64,000 nt of DNA from Alteromonas gilva (GTDB taxonomy: Bacteria; Pseudomonadota; Gammaproteobacteria; Enterobacterales; Alteromonadaceae), in assembly GCF_028595265.1 (NCBI RefSeq), contig NZ_JAQQXP010000003.1:62001-126000 (forward strand), given 5' to 3'. Shown piece after piece: positions 27,764 to 37,007 of the stretch. Under the pieces are notes generated by a model. That model searched no databases and was not told the DNA's origin. It saw only the letters and a list, made by a program, of their open reading frames with translations. Every line of letters starts with the position of its first letter. Position 1 is the first letter of the stretch. Both the position numbers and the translations under genes were made by a program.

Positions 27764-28411
27764 ATGATTAAATTAGTAAGCGCGGTACTCTTGTTAACGG
27801 TAATAGGTGCCCTGGCGGGCTGTCAGAGTGCCTACTATGCTGCGTGGGAGAAAGTTGGCGTAGAAAAACGCGAAATACTGGTCGACCGGGTTGAAGATGC
27901 CCGTGAGTCTCAGGAAGAGGCAGAAAAGCAGTTTTCGTCAGCCTTAGAAGAGTTTTCTGCACTGTTACAATTTGATGGCGGAGAACTTGAAGACGCCTAT
28001 CAATCCCTCAGTGATCAGTACGAAGCGAGTAAGAGCGCGGCCGATGACGTGACTACCCGCATCGATAAAATTGAAAGCGTTGCCGAAGCGCTGTTTGATG
28101 AGTGGGAAGCAGAGCTTGAAGAATATTCCAATGCGGGTCTGAAACGTTCGAGCCAGCAAACGCTTAATGAAACGCGCTTAAAATACAATAAAATGCTGCG
28201 TGCAATGCGCCGTGTTGAAAACAGTATGCAGCCGGTATTACAAACGCTGCAAGACAACGTGCTGTATCTGAAGCATAACCTCAATGCCAGCGCGGTAGGC
28301 GCATTACAGGGCGAACTATCGACTATACAGCGTGACGTAAAAAGTCTGTTGGCTGATATGCAAACGGCGATTGCCCAATCTGATGCGTTTATTGCCGGTA
28401 TGGGCCGATAG
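27764..28411 (+). CDS. DUF2959-family lipoprotein
   Basis: 215 residues. A lipoprotein signal with lipobox GALAGC (cysteine about residue 20) is followed by an almost entirely helical, acidic coiled-coil-rich body (REILVDRVEDARESQEEAEKQF and later heptad-like segments). The start YYAAWEKVGVEKREILVDRV is characteristic of DUF2959, a family common in marine gammaproteobacteria with no assigned function. Probably anchored to a membrane facing the periplasm. Paired with the small membrane protein upstream. Confidence 0.88.
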   Translation: MIKLVSAVLLLTVIGALAGCQSAYYAAWEKVGVEKREILVDRVEDARESQEEAEKQFSSALEEFSALLQFDGGELEDAYQSLSDQYEASKSAADDVTTRIDKIESVAEALFDEWEAELEEYSNAGLKRSSQQTLNETRLKYNKMLRAMRRVENSMQPVLQTLQDNVLYLKHNLNASAVGALQGELSTIQRDVKSLLADMQTAIAQSDAFIAGMGR

Positions 28412-28595
28412 TAATCATAATCGCAGAATGGTAAATGCAGACATGCGCCTGTAGCGCATCGCAGGAGCTCAAAGAGTGACCGAACGATAGCGCTTTTGGC
28501 TACTTTAATTGCAAAAAGTTGTTCTTAGTCAACATCTTTGGGCAACGTTTAAGGCACATTACGCGACATTAAATTTTGTCGGTGTGCGAGTTTGT

Positions 28596-31109
28596 ATGAA
28601 TCAGTTAGTGACTAAGTTAAAAAAGTTTTCGGGTTTTGTTGGTCAGGCCCGGGGACAGGAATATTTTGAACTTGTTGTTTTAGCTTTATCCGAAATTATT
28701 GACTGTGATTATGTTCTTATAGGCCGGCCAAACGAATCCATCGGAACCTGTTCGACGGTTGCCATGGCAGCATTTAACCGGCTTGAAGAAAACTTTACCT
28801 ACCCGCTTAAAGGCTCACCCTGTCACGTTGTGACGCAAAGTGGTGCCTGTCGATATGATTGTAACGTAGCAAAGCTTTATCCTGATGATACGACCCTGAC
28901 AGAGTTGAATATTGAGGCATATATCGCCATGCCCTTGTATGATGCTCACGGTCAAATTAATGGCTTGTTAGTGGCAATGAATACGATTCCCTTAAGCAGC
29001 GGCGAAGAAATCTCCGCGCTGTTTGAGATGATTGGTTATCGCATTGCAGCAGAGCTTGAGCGAATGGATCAAGACCGCTCTTTGAACATGTTGTCGTCCA
29101 TTTTTAAACATTCAGCAGAAGCCATGCTGGTAACGGACTCAGAGCGCAACATCATAGAAGTCAATCAGGCATTTTGTGATATGTTTGGCTATTCCAAAAA
29201 GCAGGTTATTGGACTTAACCCGCAAATAGTGTCGTCCGGCGTTCAGGATCAAGCGTTTTTTCGCGACTTTTGGCATAAGTTGTTTAAAACCGGTGTGTGG
29301 CAGGGTGAAATAAAAAACCGTCATGCAGATGGCTCGATACTGGAGCAGTGGGTGTCGGTGAGCCAGATACGTGATGGTAATGGTCACATCCATCATTATA
29401 CTGCTATTTATACCGATCTTACTGAGTTCAACCAAACCCAGGCTGAAAATCTCTACTTAGCCAATACTGACCCCCTCAGTCGCTTATCCAGTAAATCTTT
29501 CCTCGTGGAGATGCTCAAATCGCCCGGCCGTAAAAGTTTGTTGATGATTGGTATTGATGGTCTGCGTTACCTCAACGATGCATACGGTTTTGACCTTTGT
29601 GATGAATTGATTCGTCAAACCGCCGCTATTATTAAATCGCTCATCGTGGCGGATTGTTATGTTGGCGCAGGGCCTGGTAAATTTGCATTGCTGTTCAACA
29701 GTACCACTGATTTAAATGCGGTGGCGGAGCAAGTGGGTCAGTACTTTCGCCATCAACAGGTGGTCACTGGTGATGTCAGAGTCTTTGTGTCGCTATCCTT
29801 TGGTGGTGCCAGAGGCCGGTCTGACCTGTTAAGGTTGGCTGGCGCTGCTTTGCGCCAAAGCCGCGATAGTGGCGATTTAACCTGCGTCATACTCGACGAG
29901 GAAACGCAGAGCCAGCAATCGAACCATCGCTTACTGTTTGTGGAAGCGAATAATATTGTTCATAACGCAATCAATCAGCAACTGGTAGTGCCCTATTTCC
30001 AGGGAATTCATGATAACCACAGTGGCACAATAACGCATTACGAGGCACTGGCCAGGATTCATTATAATGACCAGGTGTTATCGCCATACAGCTTTATTGA
30101 GGCGGCGCAGGTGGCCGGAGTGTTGCCGCTGCTAACGCGACAGATCATACAACAAGCCTTTAAAGCCATGTCTCAATATGACTATAGTTTTTCACTGAAC
30201 ATCACCGAGTATGATTTGAATGCACAGTACCTTCAGCGCTTTTTAATGGCGCAGTGTGATGCGTATCAAATCGCTCCGCAACGAGTGATTCTTGAGGTGC
30301 TCGAAGGTATTAGCAGTTCCGGTAAGCAGAATCACCTGAAACAACTCAAAATGCTCAAACGTTGTGGATTTAAGCTGGCAATCGACGACTTCGGCACAGA
30401 GTACTCAAACTTTGAGCGCATTCTGGATATCGAAGCTGACTATTTGAAAATTGACGCCAAGTACATAAAGCGCATTGATACCGATAAGAAAAGCTACGAA
30501 ATTGTCAAAGCGCTGAGCTTTTTTTGTCAGAATAGCGGCATAAAGTGCGTAGCCGAGTACGTTCACTCCCTAGCGGTACAGCAATGTTTGCTGGAGTTGG
30601 GGATTGATTACAGTCAGGGGTTCTTATTTTCAAAGCCAGCTCCCTTTGGCGAAAAATCAATGCAGGGAACAATGGCGTTTCGAATCGATGATGACTTGCC
30701 TGTGATAGTACACTTTACGCTGAACGGCCATATTCCCAAGGAAATGCGCTTTACCAAAGCGTTTCGCAATTTTATTGCAACCATGGCACAACCGGTTCGG
30801 CTCGGACTATTTGATTTCCGGCACTGTGATTACTTTCAAATGGGCGAGGCTGATCTGATTGACCGGGCGAACCTGGCCAGTATCGAGCCGTTATATCAAC
30901 AGTTTCGCAAAGTCGCAGTGTTGATTGACGGCCAGTATGCAGAGAAGATGGCGGCAATATGGTGTCAGCACATAGATGCAATCTTCGAGGTACGTTGTTT
31001 TCACAGTACCGCTGCTGCCAAGCGTTGGCTGTATCAGCCGCTATTGCTCAACCAGCCCTCTTTATCGATGATACCAGAGTTGAGTAATGGGATAGGTTTA
31101 TCCTGCTAA
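28596..31109 (+). CDS. GAF-PAS-degenerate GGDEF-EAL c-di-GMP protein
   Basis: About 837 residues from ATG 28596 (an in-frame TTG at 28509 is possible). A GAF-like domain (CHVVTQSGACRYDC, IEAYIAMPLYD) is followed by a PAS domain (MLVTDSERNIIEVNQAFCDMFGY), a GGDEF domain whose signature has decayed to GPGKF, an EAL domain with intact YEALARI, LEVLEG, IDDFGTEYSNF and LKID segments, and about 140 C-terminal residues I cannot assign. Prediction: no cyclase activity, with phosphodiesterase activity breaking down c-di-GMP under PAS/GAF control. No membrane segments, so cytoplasmic. Confidence 0.88.
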   Translation: MNQLVTKLKKFSGFVGQARGQEYFELVVLALSEIIDCDYVLIGRPNESIGTCSTVAMAAFNRLEENFTYPLKGSPCHVVTQSGACRYDCNVAKLYPDDTTLTELNIEAYIAMPLYDAHGQINGLLVAMNTIPLSSGEEISALFEMIGYRIAAELERMDQDRSLNMLSSIFKHSAEAMLVTDSERNIIEVNQAFCDMFGYSKKQVIGLNPQIVSSGVQDQAFFRDFWHKLFKTGVWQGEIKNRHADGSILEQWVSVSQIRDGNGHIHHYTAIYTDLTEFNQTQAENLYLANTDPLSRLSSKSFLVEMLKSPGRKSLLMIGIDGLRYLNDAYGFDLCDELIRQTAAIIKSLIVADCYVGAGPGKFALLFNSTTDLNAVAEQVGQYFRHQQVVTGDVRVFVSLSFGGARGRSDLLRLAGAALRQSRDSGDLTCVILDEETQSQQSNHRLLFVEANNIVHNAINQQLVVPYFQGIHDNHSGTITHYEALARIHYNDQVLSPYSFIEAAQVAGVLPLLTRQIIQQAFKAMSQYDYSFSLNITEYDLNAQYLQRFLMAQCDAYQIAPQRVILEVLEGISSSGKQNHLKQLKMLKRCGFKLAIDDFGTEYSNFERILDIEADYLKIDAKYIKRIDTDKKSYEIVKALSFFCQNSGIKCVAEYVHSLAVQQCLLELGIDYSQGFLFSKPAPFGEKSMQGTMAFRIDDDLPVIVHFTLNGHIPKEMRFTKAFRNFIATMAQPVRLGLFDFRHCDYFQMGEADLIDRANLASIEPLYQQFRKVAVLIDGQYAEKMAAIWCQHIDAIFEVRCFHSTAAAKRWLYQPLLLNQPSLSMIPELSNGIGLSC

Positions 31110-31366
31110 GCGCCTTACGTTTGAACGTTAAAGGCTCGCATTGGCCGGTGCTATATCTTAAACAGATACTCGTGCCGGGCAACGATCGGATGTGTTGTCT
31201 CGTGATAAATTTACCGATAATCCCTGCAATATAAGTGAGTACAGACACCTAAATAAACTCCTGTTTTTGTGAAAATACATAATCAGTATCGGTAGCCTTT
31301 AGTTAACGGTTATGGCGCACAATAGACTATACTCCCTTAGACTTTGGCTAAGAGTGCGGAGTAGTA

Positions 31367-32263
31367 GTGACTAAAGTCATATTGTTGTTAATGTATCTGT
31401 TGCTTGCCTCGGTGTTGGCAGGGACTCCTGCCTATGCCAGAACCAGTGAGATTCTGCAGGTGCGTCACCCTGTGAATTCAGACAATCCTATTTATCGTCA
31501 GCGTGACGAATATTTTTTGGCGCAGTTAGAGCAGGCATTAAAACTGACTGAGCAACCCTATCAGCTCATTCCTTCGCCGGTGCCCACCATGCCCGAAGAT
31601 CGCAGCATTATGTTGATTGAAAATGGCTATTATAATGTGCATTGGATGAATACCAGTGAGAGTCGGGAAGACAATCTTCGCGCTATAAAAATTCCCTTGG
31701 CGAAGGGCCTGATCGGCTGGCGTTTAATGCTCGTACACGCCAGTAATGCGCAGCAACTGGCCGAGGTTAAAACCGCCGCAGAATTAAAAAATCTTGTTGC
31801 TGGCGTGGGACACGACTGGCCGGATATGGCTGTGTTCCGCCATCACAAATTCAGTGTTTTTCCTGCATCAAGTACGGCCGGTTTACAACAGATGCTAAGT
31901 TTGCGCCGCATCGATTATTTTCCACGCTCAATATTAGAAATATGGCAGGAACATGCTACTACCGAGCATCCTGAGTTGGTTATTAATGAGAGTCTGGTTC
32001 TTCAGTATCCCGCGGCAATGTATTTTTTTGTTGCTAAAGACAACGTTGAGTTACACGACAAAATTAAATACGGGCTTGAGATTGCCATCCAAACCGGCCA
32101 GTTCGACGCGTTGTTTTATCAATATTTTGGCGAAGTCATTAAAAAAGCCAGGTTGGAACAAAGACATTTAATCAAAGTCAGTAACCCGCTTTTAAACGAT
32201 CAGGAATACCTAGCGAACGACGCCCTTTGGTTTAAGCCAGCAGCAATCCTCAATGAGCAATAA
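31367..32263 (+). CDS. Periplasmic solute-binding-like protein
   Basis: 298 residues from GTG 31367 with a signal peptide ending near PAYARTS. The layout (EILQVRHPVNSDNPIYRQRDEYFLAQLEQALK, then GLIGWRLMLVHASNAQQL and a late KIKYGLEIAIQTGQFDALFYQYF segment) matches distant relatives of family 3 solute-binding proteins found singly in Alteromonadales. No transporter genes flank it. It may sense or bind amino-acid-like compounds; this is inference. The 257 bases upstream hold the likely promoter; nothing else is recognisable there. Confidence 0.75.
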   Translation: MTKVILLLMYLLLASVLAGTPAYARTSEILQVRHPVNSDNPIYRQRDEYFLAQLEQALKLTEQPYQLIPSPVPTMPEDRSIMLIENGYYNVHWMNTSESREDNLRAIKIPLAKGLIGWRLMLVHASNAQQLAEVKTAAELKNLVAGVGHDWPDMAVFRHHKFSVFPASSTAGLQQMLSLRRIDYFPRSILEIWQEHATTEHPELVINESLVLQYPAAMYFFVAKDNVELHDKIKYGLEIAIQTGQFDALFYQYFGEVIKKARLEQRHLIKVSNPLLNDQEYLANDALWFKPAAILNEQ

Positions 32264-32306
32264 CCGGTGTTTCTTTGATTTTTTGATGCCGCCGGCGCTT
32301 ACTGGG

Positions 32307-33194
32307 TTATTTGGATGGCGGGGGCACTTTAGATGACTCTGCGTCGTCATCGTCGTTCAGCGTATCGCTGAGACTACAGGTAAACTCAGCGCCTAATAAC
32401 ACCACTATCCACGACAAGTAAATCCAAAGAAACAGCAATGGCAGTGCCGCTAATGCGCCGTAGATCACCTGATAAGACGGAAAGTTGGTCACATAAAAGG
32501 CAAAGCCTTTTTTACTCAGTTCAAACAGCAATGTTGCCAGCACTGCGCCGCCCAGTGCATGTTTAACCGGGACTCGTTTGTTGGGGACCAGCATATATAA
32601 AATAATGAACGCCGCTAATGCAGCAAAACTGGGTACCAGCTTAAGCAAAAAGGTGCCTAATCCGGGCGTGTATTCTTCGGCGAATTGTGCCAGGCCAGTA
32701 AGGTAGGATGTCATCGCAACGCTGGCGCCCATCAGCAGCGGTCCAAGCGTAATCACCATCCAGTAAATGGCAAAGGTATAAATAATCGGACGTTCGCCGC
32801 GGGAGCGCCATATGCGGTTAAGTGTTTTATCGACATTGGAGATTAGCAATATCGCCACCACAAGTAGCGATAGAATGCCCACAGCGCCCATTTCTGATGC
32901 GTTGCCAACAAAGTCACTCATATATTCATGAACCACATCGCTCGCAGTCGGTACAAAGTTACTAAAAATAAATTGTTCTAACTTTGTCCGCACTGAGGCG
33001 AAAGCCGGAAAGGCCGATAAAATGGTAAAAAATACCATAATGAAAGGAACCAGCGAGAGCAGGGTAACATAAGCAAGGTGACCTGCAGATATGGTAATGC
33101 TGTCTGACTTGCAGCGCGCAACGAATATTTTGCCAAAGCGAATAAGCTGTGGTTTGAAATCAGTCCAATTTGCTTGCCATGCCGATAAATTCAC
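32307..33194 (-). CDS. YihY/UPF0761-family inner-membrane protein
   Basis: 295 residues from GTG 33194, supported by AGGAG six bases upstream. Six hydrophobic segments and the family signatures ITISAGHLAYVTLLSLVPFIMVFFTILSAFP and NFPSYQVIYGALAALPLLFLWIYLSW identify YihY, once called ribonuclease BN by mistake. Its true function is unknown. The acidic tail (NDDDDAESS) is cytoplasmic. In E. coli yihY lies next to dtd and yiiD; here five genes interrupt that order, though all three remain on the same strand. Confidence 0.92.
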   Translation of the reverse strand: MNLSAWQANWTDFKPQLIRFGKIFVARCKSDSITISAGHLAYVTLLSLVPFIMVFFTILSAFPAFASVRTKLEQFIFSNFVPTASDVVHEYMSDFVGNASEMGAVGILSLLVVAILLISNVDKTLNRIWRSRGERPIIYTFAIYWMVITLGPLLMGASVAMTSYLTGLAQFAEEYTPGLGTFLLKLVPSFAALAAFIILYMLVPNKRVPVKHALGGAVLATLLFELSKKGFAFYVTNFPSYQVIYGALAALPLLFLWIYLSWIVVLLGAEFTCSLSDTLNDDDDAESSKVPPPSK

Positions 33195-33280
33195 TCACGC
33201 TCCTCACGCTAACAACTATCAGGATAGTCTACCTGTTGAGCGATGCGGAGCAACCGTTTTCTTTACTGCGTCACTTGCTA

Positions 33281-34174
33281 TCAACCGCCGTTTTGAGGCT
33301 TAACACCCAGCATGTGACAAATTGCATAGCTGAGTTCGCTGCGGTTCAGGGTATAAAAGTGAAAATGTTTCACGCCTTCTTTGGCGAGTACCTTGACCAT
33401 TTCCATGGCGATATTGGCACCCAGTAAATTACGCGTGGTCTGGTCATCGGCATCGAGCCCTTCGTACAGTTTATGCAACCAGCCAGGCACATGAACGTTG
33501 GTAAAACCGGCGAATTTTACCAGGGTCTGGTAGTTCGTTACCGGTAGAATGCCCGGTACGATGTCCAGATCAATGCCAGCGGCGGCGGCACGGTCGCGAA
33601 AACGCAAATAAACGCTGGTATCAAAAAAGAACTGTGTGATGGCTTCGCTGGCGCCAGCTTCAGCTTTTCGCTTGAGGTTTAGCAGGTCAAATTGAGCGTT
33701 AGGCGCTTCGGGGTGTTTTTCCGGATAGGCGGCAACGGAGATGTCGAAGTCTTCAACCTCTTTGAGCAAGGCGACTAAGTCGGAGGCGTACATATCGGTC
33801 TTGTTGACCCCCGGCGGTAAATCACCGCGTAGCGCTACTATGCGGCGAATTCCTGAGTCCCAGTAGTCACGGGCGATTTGCTTTAACTCCGTGGCGCTGG
33901 CATCGACACAGGTTAAATGGGGCACTGCCGCCACACCTGTTTGCTGCTGAATACGTTTCACCACGTCGTGAGTCCGATCGCGCTCGCCACTGTTGGCCCC
34001 GTAGGTGACCGACATATAAGCAGGCTTTAAAGGCGCCAGGCGTTCCACTGACTTCCAAAGGGTTTTTTCCATGTTTTCGTTACCCGGCGGAAAAAACTCA
34101 AAAGACACGTCAATGTCGCGTAATTCTGATAACGATTGATTAAGGGCATCGATTCCCTGCGCGTAAGACACCAT
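33281..34174 (-). CDS. metF: 5,10-methylenetetrahydrofolate reductase
   Basis: 297-residue FAD enzyme that reduces methylenetetrahydrofolate to 5-methyltetrahydrofolate, the methyl donor for methionine synthesis. Signatures are VSFEFFPPGNENME, PAYMSVTYGANSGERDRT, RRIVALRGDLPPG and the C-terminal GVKHFHFYTLNRSEL. Divergent from metJ, with two pairs of Met boxes between, so it should be repressed by MetJ-S-adenosylmethionine. Confidence 0.96.
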   Translation of the reverse strand: MVSYAQGIDALNQSLSELRDIDVSFEFFPPGNENMEKTLWKSVERLAPLKPAYMSVTYGANSGERDRTHDVVKRIQQQTGVAAVPHLTCVDASATELKQIARDYWDSGIRRIVALRGDLPPGVNKTDMYASDLVALLKEVEDFDISVAAYPEKHPEAPNAQFDLLNLKRKAEAGASEAITQFFFDTSVYLRFRDRAAAAGIDLDIVPGILPVTNYQTLVKFAGFTNVHVPGWLHKLYEGLDADDQTTRNLLGANIAMEMVKVLAKEGVKHFHFYTLNRSELSYAICHMLGVKPQNGG

Positions 34175-34198
34175 GGTATATTCTCAGTTAGCTCAAAC

Positions 34199-34242
34199 GG
34201 ACGTTTAGACGTCTAAACTAAATAATATATGTCTAGACGTCA
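34199..34242. promoter_or_regulatory. MetJ operators (two tandem Met-box pairs)
   Basis: The box AGACGTCT at 34207-34214 matches the MetJ consensus exactly and adjoins GGACGTTT (34199-34206). A second pair lies at ATATGTCT (34227-34234) and AGACGTCA (34235-34242). MetJ binds such adjacent eight-base boxes cooperatively. They lie between metF and metJ and should control both. Confidence 0.9.
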
Positions 34243-34328
34243 AGCAGTTTACACTGCTCAATTGACCTTTTCTGTGGTTTGTTTAGAATTTCTTATAACA
34301 ATAATGATAGTAAAGCTGGGAATAAAGC

Positions 34329-34667
34329 ATGGCAGAGTGGGACGGAAAGTATATTTACCCGTACGCGGAGCACGGTAAAAAAAGTGAACAGGTTAAAAAA
34401 GTCACTGTTTCAATTCCGATCAACGTATTAAAAGTGTTAACCGACGAGAGAACCCGGCGGCAAATTAATAACTTGCGTCACGCCACAAATTCCGAGCTGT
34501 TGTGTGAGGCTTTTGTGCATGCCTTTACCGGTCAGCCCTTGCCTGATGATGAGGACTTGCGTAAAGATAATCCAAACCGCATACCGGCTGAAGCACGCCG
34601 AATTATGCAGGCGATGGGTATCGATGTGGATCTCAAGGAAAATGAACTGGATAAAGACGCCGACTAA
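34329..34667 (+). CDS. metJ: Methionine repressor MetJ
   Basis: 112-residue ribbon-helix-helix repressor that binds Met boxes with S-adenosylmethionine as corepressor. The N-terminal WDGKYIYPYAEHGKKSEQVKKVTVSIP and the helix containing RTRRQINNLRHATNSELLCEAF are nearly diagnostic. It is slightly longer than the E. coli protein (about 105 residues) because of an acidic C-terminal extension ending KDAD. Divergent from metF with operators between, implying autoregulation. The usual neighbour metB is absent. A strong terminator follows. Confidence 0.96.
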   Translation: MAEWDGKYIYPYAEHGKKSEQVKKVTVSIPINVLKVLTDERTRRQINNLRHATNSELLCEAFVHAFTGQPLPDDEDLRKDNPNRIPAEARRIMQAMGIDVDLKENELDKDAD

Positions 34668-34690
34668 ACACGTCTTTGTTCAATAATAAA

Positions 34691-34716
34691 AAGGCCGCTT
34701 TATAGCGGCCTTTTAA
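34691..34716 (+). terminator. Rho-independent terminator after metJ
   Basis: Nine-base arms AAGGCCGCT (34691-34699) and AGCGGCCTT (34704-34712) with loop TTAT, then further T residues. The A-rich upstream side would also allow function toward the minus strand. Confidence 0.92.
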
Positions 34717-34810
34717 GTTTCTGTCGAAAGGTGCGGCCCAGGGACCGGTATTATCAAACCCGGGCTGGTTACCAATGAGGTGGTAATGCGCCTTGGTTTG
34801 CTATTTAAAG

Positions 34811-35980
34811 TTATGCTTTGAGTTTATACATCTCTTCTAATGCTTTTGGCATTGCTGCCGCATATTTCTTAACGTCTTCAATTCGACCAGTACTGACACG
34901 TGACCATTGATAATACGTACGGTACTGTCCGCGAATTAACACATCCTGTTGCTCCATTGCCTGGCGGAATGCGTTGGCGTCACCGTCATCACCTAAATTA
35001 ACAAACACAAAGTTTGTGGTGGATGGCAAAGCAGTCAGGCCATTGGCTTTTACTGCATCAAGGATAATCTCACGGCCTTCTTTGACTTTTTGACGTGAGA
35101 AGTCTTTAAACGCTTCATCATTGTAGCTGGCGATGGCCGCGGCTAAGCCTGCCTGGTTAATTGAATATCCACCCAGGCCAAACTTATTGATGAACTCCAT
35201 ATTCTCTTCACTGCCCAGCATGTAACCAACACGCATACCTGCCAGACCGTAAATTTTTGAGAATGTCCGCGCAACAATGATGTTGTGACCTTCATTAATT
35301 AACGGAATCATGGAATGCTTAGGGCCATCTTCGATAAGTTCGTTGTAGGCCTCGTCAACTAATACCATGGTTTTCTTCGATGCTTTAATGCAGAACTCAC
35401 GCAGCTTCTTCGGGTCAAGCAACTTACCGGTTGGATTGTTAGGGTTACACACGTGTACCATGGCAATGTCATCATCGATGGCGGCGTACAGTGCGTCGAG
35501 GTCAATATCCAGCTCCGCGGTATTCGGTACGCGAACAATTTCCGGACCGCCCTGACTAATGGGTGCCTTAGAGGTGGTATCCCAGAATAAATCCGGGCCA
35601 AGGATTTTACCTTTACTGGTTGCCGCAAAGGCCGCAAAAGCCAGGATCAGGCTTGAACCTGCAGTGATAGAGACATTTTCGGGCTTCAAACCATTTGATT
35701 CAGCCAGCATATCACGTAAATACATGCCTGCGCGGTAGGCATAGTAAGCACCGCCCGAGCGGCTTGCCTCAGCAATGGCTTTCAATGCCAGGTCGCTCGG
35801 ACCATACGGGTTTTCATTGGCGTTCAGCTTTGCTACCCCAGGCGTTGGGCCATACATAATTTGCGGTGACTTCATAGGCTGGGCGGCCAAGCCTGCAGGG
35901 GTAATAATACCCGTTGCGCCAGCGGCTGATGCTGCGAGTGAGCCTCCTAAGAAAAGTCGTCTTGATGGATTATAAGTCAT
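34811..35980 (-). CDS. Tat-exported HisC-like PLP-dependent aminotransferase
   Basis: 389 residues. The N-terminus carries a twin-arginine signal (SRRLFLGGSLAASAAGATG, arginines 7-8). The rest is a fold type I aminotransferase like histidinol-phosphate aminotransferase: KLNANENPYGPS, NPNNPTG (residues 179-185), DEAYNEL (D209), the PLP lysine K242 in RTFSKIYGLAGMRVGY, and a C-terminal arginine region (SRVSTGR). All key residues are present, so it should be an active enzyme folded with PLP in the cytoplasm and exported. It is the last gene after the TSUP transporter, 32 bases away. The substrate is unknown. Location outside the cytoplasm makes histidine synthesis unlikely. Confidence 0.88.
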   Translation of the reverse strand: MTYNPSRRLFLGGSLAASAAGATGIITPAGLAAQPMKSPQIMYGPTPGVAKLNANENPYGPSDLALKAIAEASRSGGAYYAYRAGMYLRDMLAESNGLKPENVSITAGSSLILAFAAFAATSKGKILGPDLFWDTTSKAPISQGGPEIVRVPNTAELDIDLDALYAAIDDDIAMVHVCNPNNPTGKLLDPKKLREFCIKASKKTMVLVDEAYNELIEDGPKHSMIPLINEGHNIIVARTFSKIYGLAGMRVGYMLGSEENMEFINKFGLGGYSINQAGLAAAIASYNDEAFKDFSRQKVKEGREIILDAVKANGLTALPSTTNFVFVNLGDDGDANAFRQAMEQQDVLIRGQYRTYYQWSRVSTGRIEDVKKYAAAMPKALEEMYKLKA

Positions 35981-36012
35981 TGAGTGTTCCTCTTATTGGA
36001 GTATGTGACCGA

Positions 36013-36834
36013 CTATAATGCTTTACTAAACATGGCTACGGACACGATCACCAGGTAAACGCCAAACAAGCGTTTAAGCATTTTTTCGCTAAAACTGTGG
36101 GCCATCGATGCGCCTATTGGGGCAGTCATGATGGAACCGATACTAATCGCTATTAAAGCGGGCAGGTTGATGTAACCTACGGTACCAAACGGCATGGTGG
36201 CCGGGCTGGCATTGGTCATGAACAAAAAGCCAATGGCGCCAGGTAAGCCTATTAAGAAGCCGACGCCCGCTGCGGTGGCTACCGCTTGCTGAATAGAGCG
36301 TTGGCACATGACCATGGTTATGACCATTGGCGTACCGCCACCGATACCCAGCAGGGCTGAAAAGCCGCCGATCACAAATGCCAGCGCGGCTTTGCCAACC
36401 CCTGTTGGCATGCTGAAGGTCACCCCTGGGCGAACCACAAAGTCCGGGAACAGGAAGTAGACTGAGTACAACAATACACCGGCAGCAAAGACGATGGTGA
36501 GTCCGCCGCTACTGGTATGGTTGGCAATTGCTAAGCCACCTAACACACCCAGCACGATCCAAATAAGCCAGGATTTCAGAATGACAAAGTCAACTGCGCC
36601 GCGTTTTTTGTGCGCCAATACTGAGCGTGCACTGGAAATTACGATAGATGCCAAAGAGGTACCTATTGCAACCTTTACCAGTTCGTCAGAGGCAGGGGTA
36701 AAAAAAGGAAAGACCGCGAGTAGGGCTGGTACAACAACAAAACCTCCGCCATTACCAAAAAGGCCGGAAGTAATGCCGGCGACAGCGCCCGCTACACACA
36801 ACGTGAGGACGAACCAGACGAGTTCAATCTCCAT
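36013..36834 (-). CDS. TSUP (TauE/SafE-like) membrane transporter
   Basis: 273 residues with about eight hydrophobic segments and the repeated TSUP signatures GITSGLFGNGGGFVVVPAL and GGFSALLGIGGGTPMVITM. The family exports or imports sulfite, sulfoacetate, 2-oxo acids and other organosulfur or carboxylate anions; the substrate here is not predictable. It lies between the TonB receptor and the Tat aminotransferase in the same direction, 32 bases from the latter, so I infer it moves a product or substrate of that enzyme across the inner membrane. Confidence 0.9.
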   Translation of the reverse strand: MEIELVWFVLTLCVAGAVAGITSGLFGNGGGFVVVPALLAVFPFFTPASDELVKVAIGTSLASIVISSARSVLAHKKRGAVDFVILKSWLIWIVLGVLGGLAIANHTSSGGLTIVFAAGVLLYSVYFLFPDFVVRPGVTFSMPTGVGKAALAFVIGGFSALLGIGGGTPMVITMVMCQRSIQQAVATAAGVGFLIGLPGAIGFLFMTNASPATMPFGTVGYINLPALIAISIGSIMTAPIGASMAHSFSEKMLKRLFGVYLVIVSVAMFSKAL

Positions 36835-36950
36835 AACAACAGTGCTCCACTTGAGTTCAACAATTATAGGTTATTTATTATTATTATAAGGTAGAAATTA
36901 TAATGTTTTGGGCGGATTGTCGCGTTCATAGCGATGAGTTACCTGAATAA

Positions 36951-36976
36951 GTCGACCAGCCATTTGGCTGGTCGAC
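36951..36976. other. Perfect intercistronic hairpin downstream of the TonB receptor
   Basis: Eleven-base arms GTCGACCAGCC (36951-36961) and GGCTGGTCGAC (36966-36976) with a four-base loop, lying 31 bases after the receptor stop and before the TSUP gene. There is no clear T tract on either strand, so it may be a partial terminator or a 3'-end stabiliser that sets receptor mRNA above transporter mRNA. Confidence 0.7.
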
Positions 36977-37007
36977 GACAGGTTAATTAACTGCGTTGAA
37001 GTGCAGT

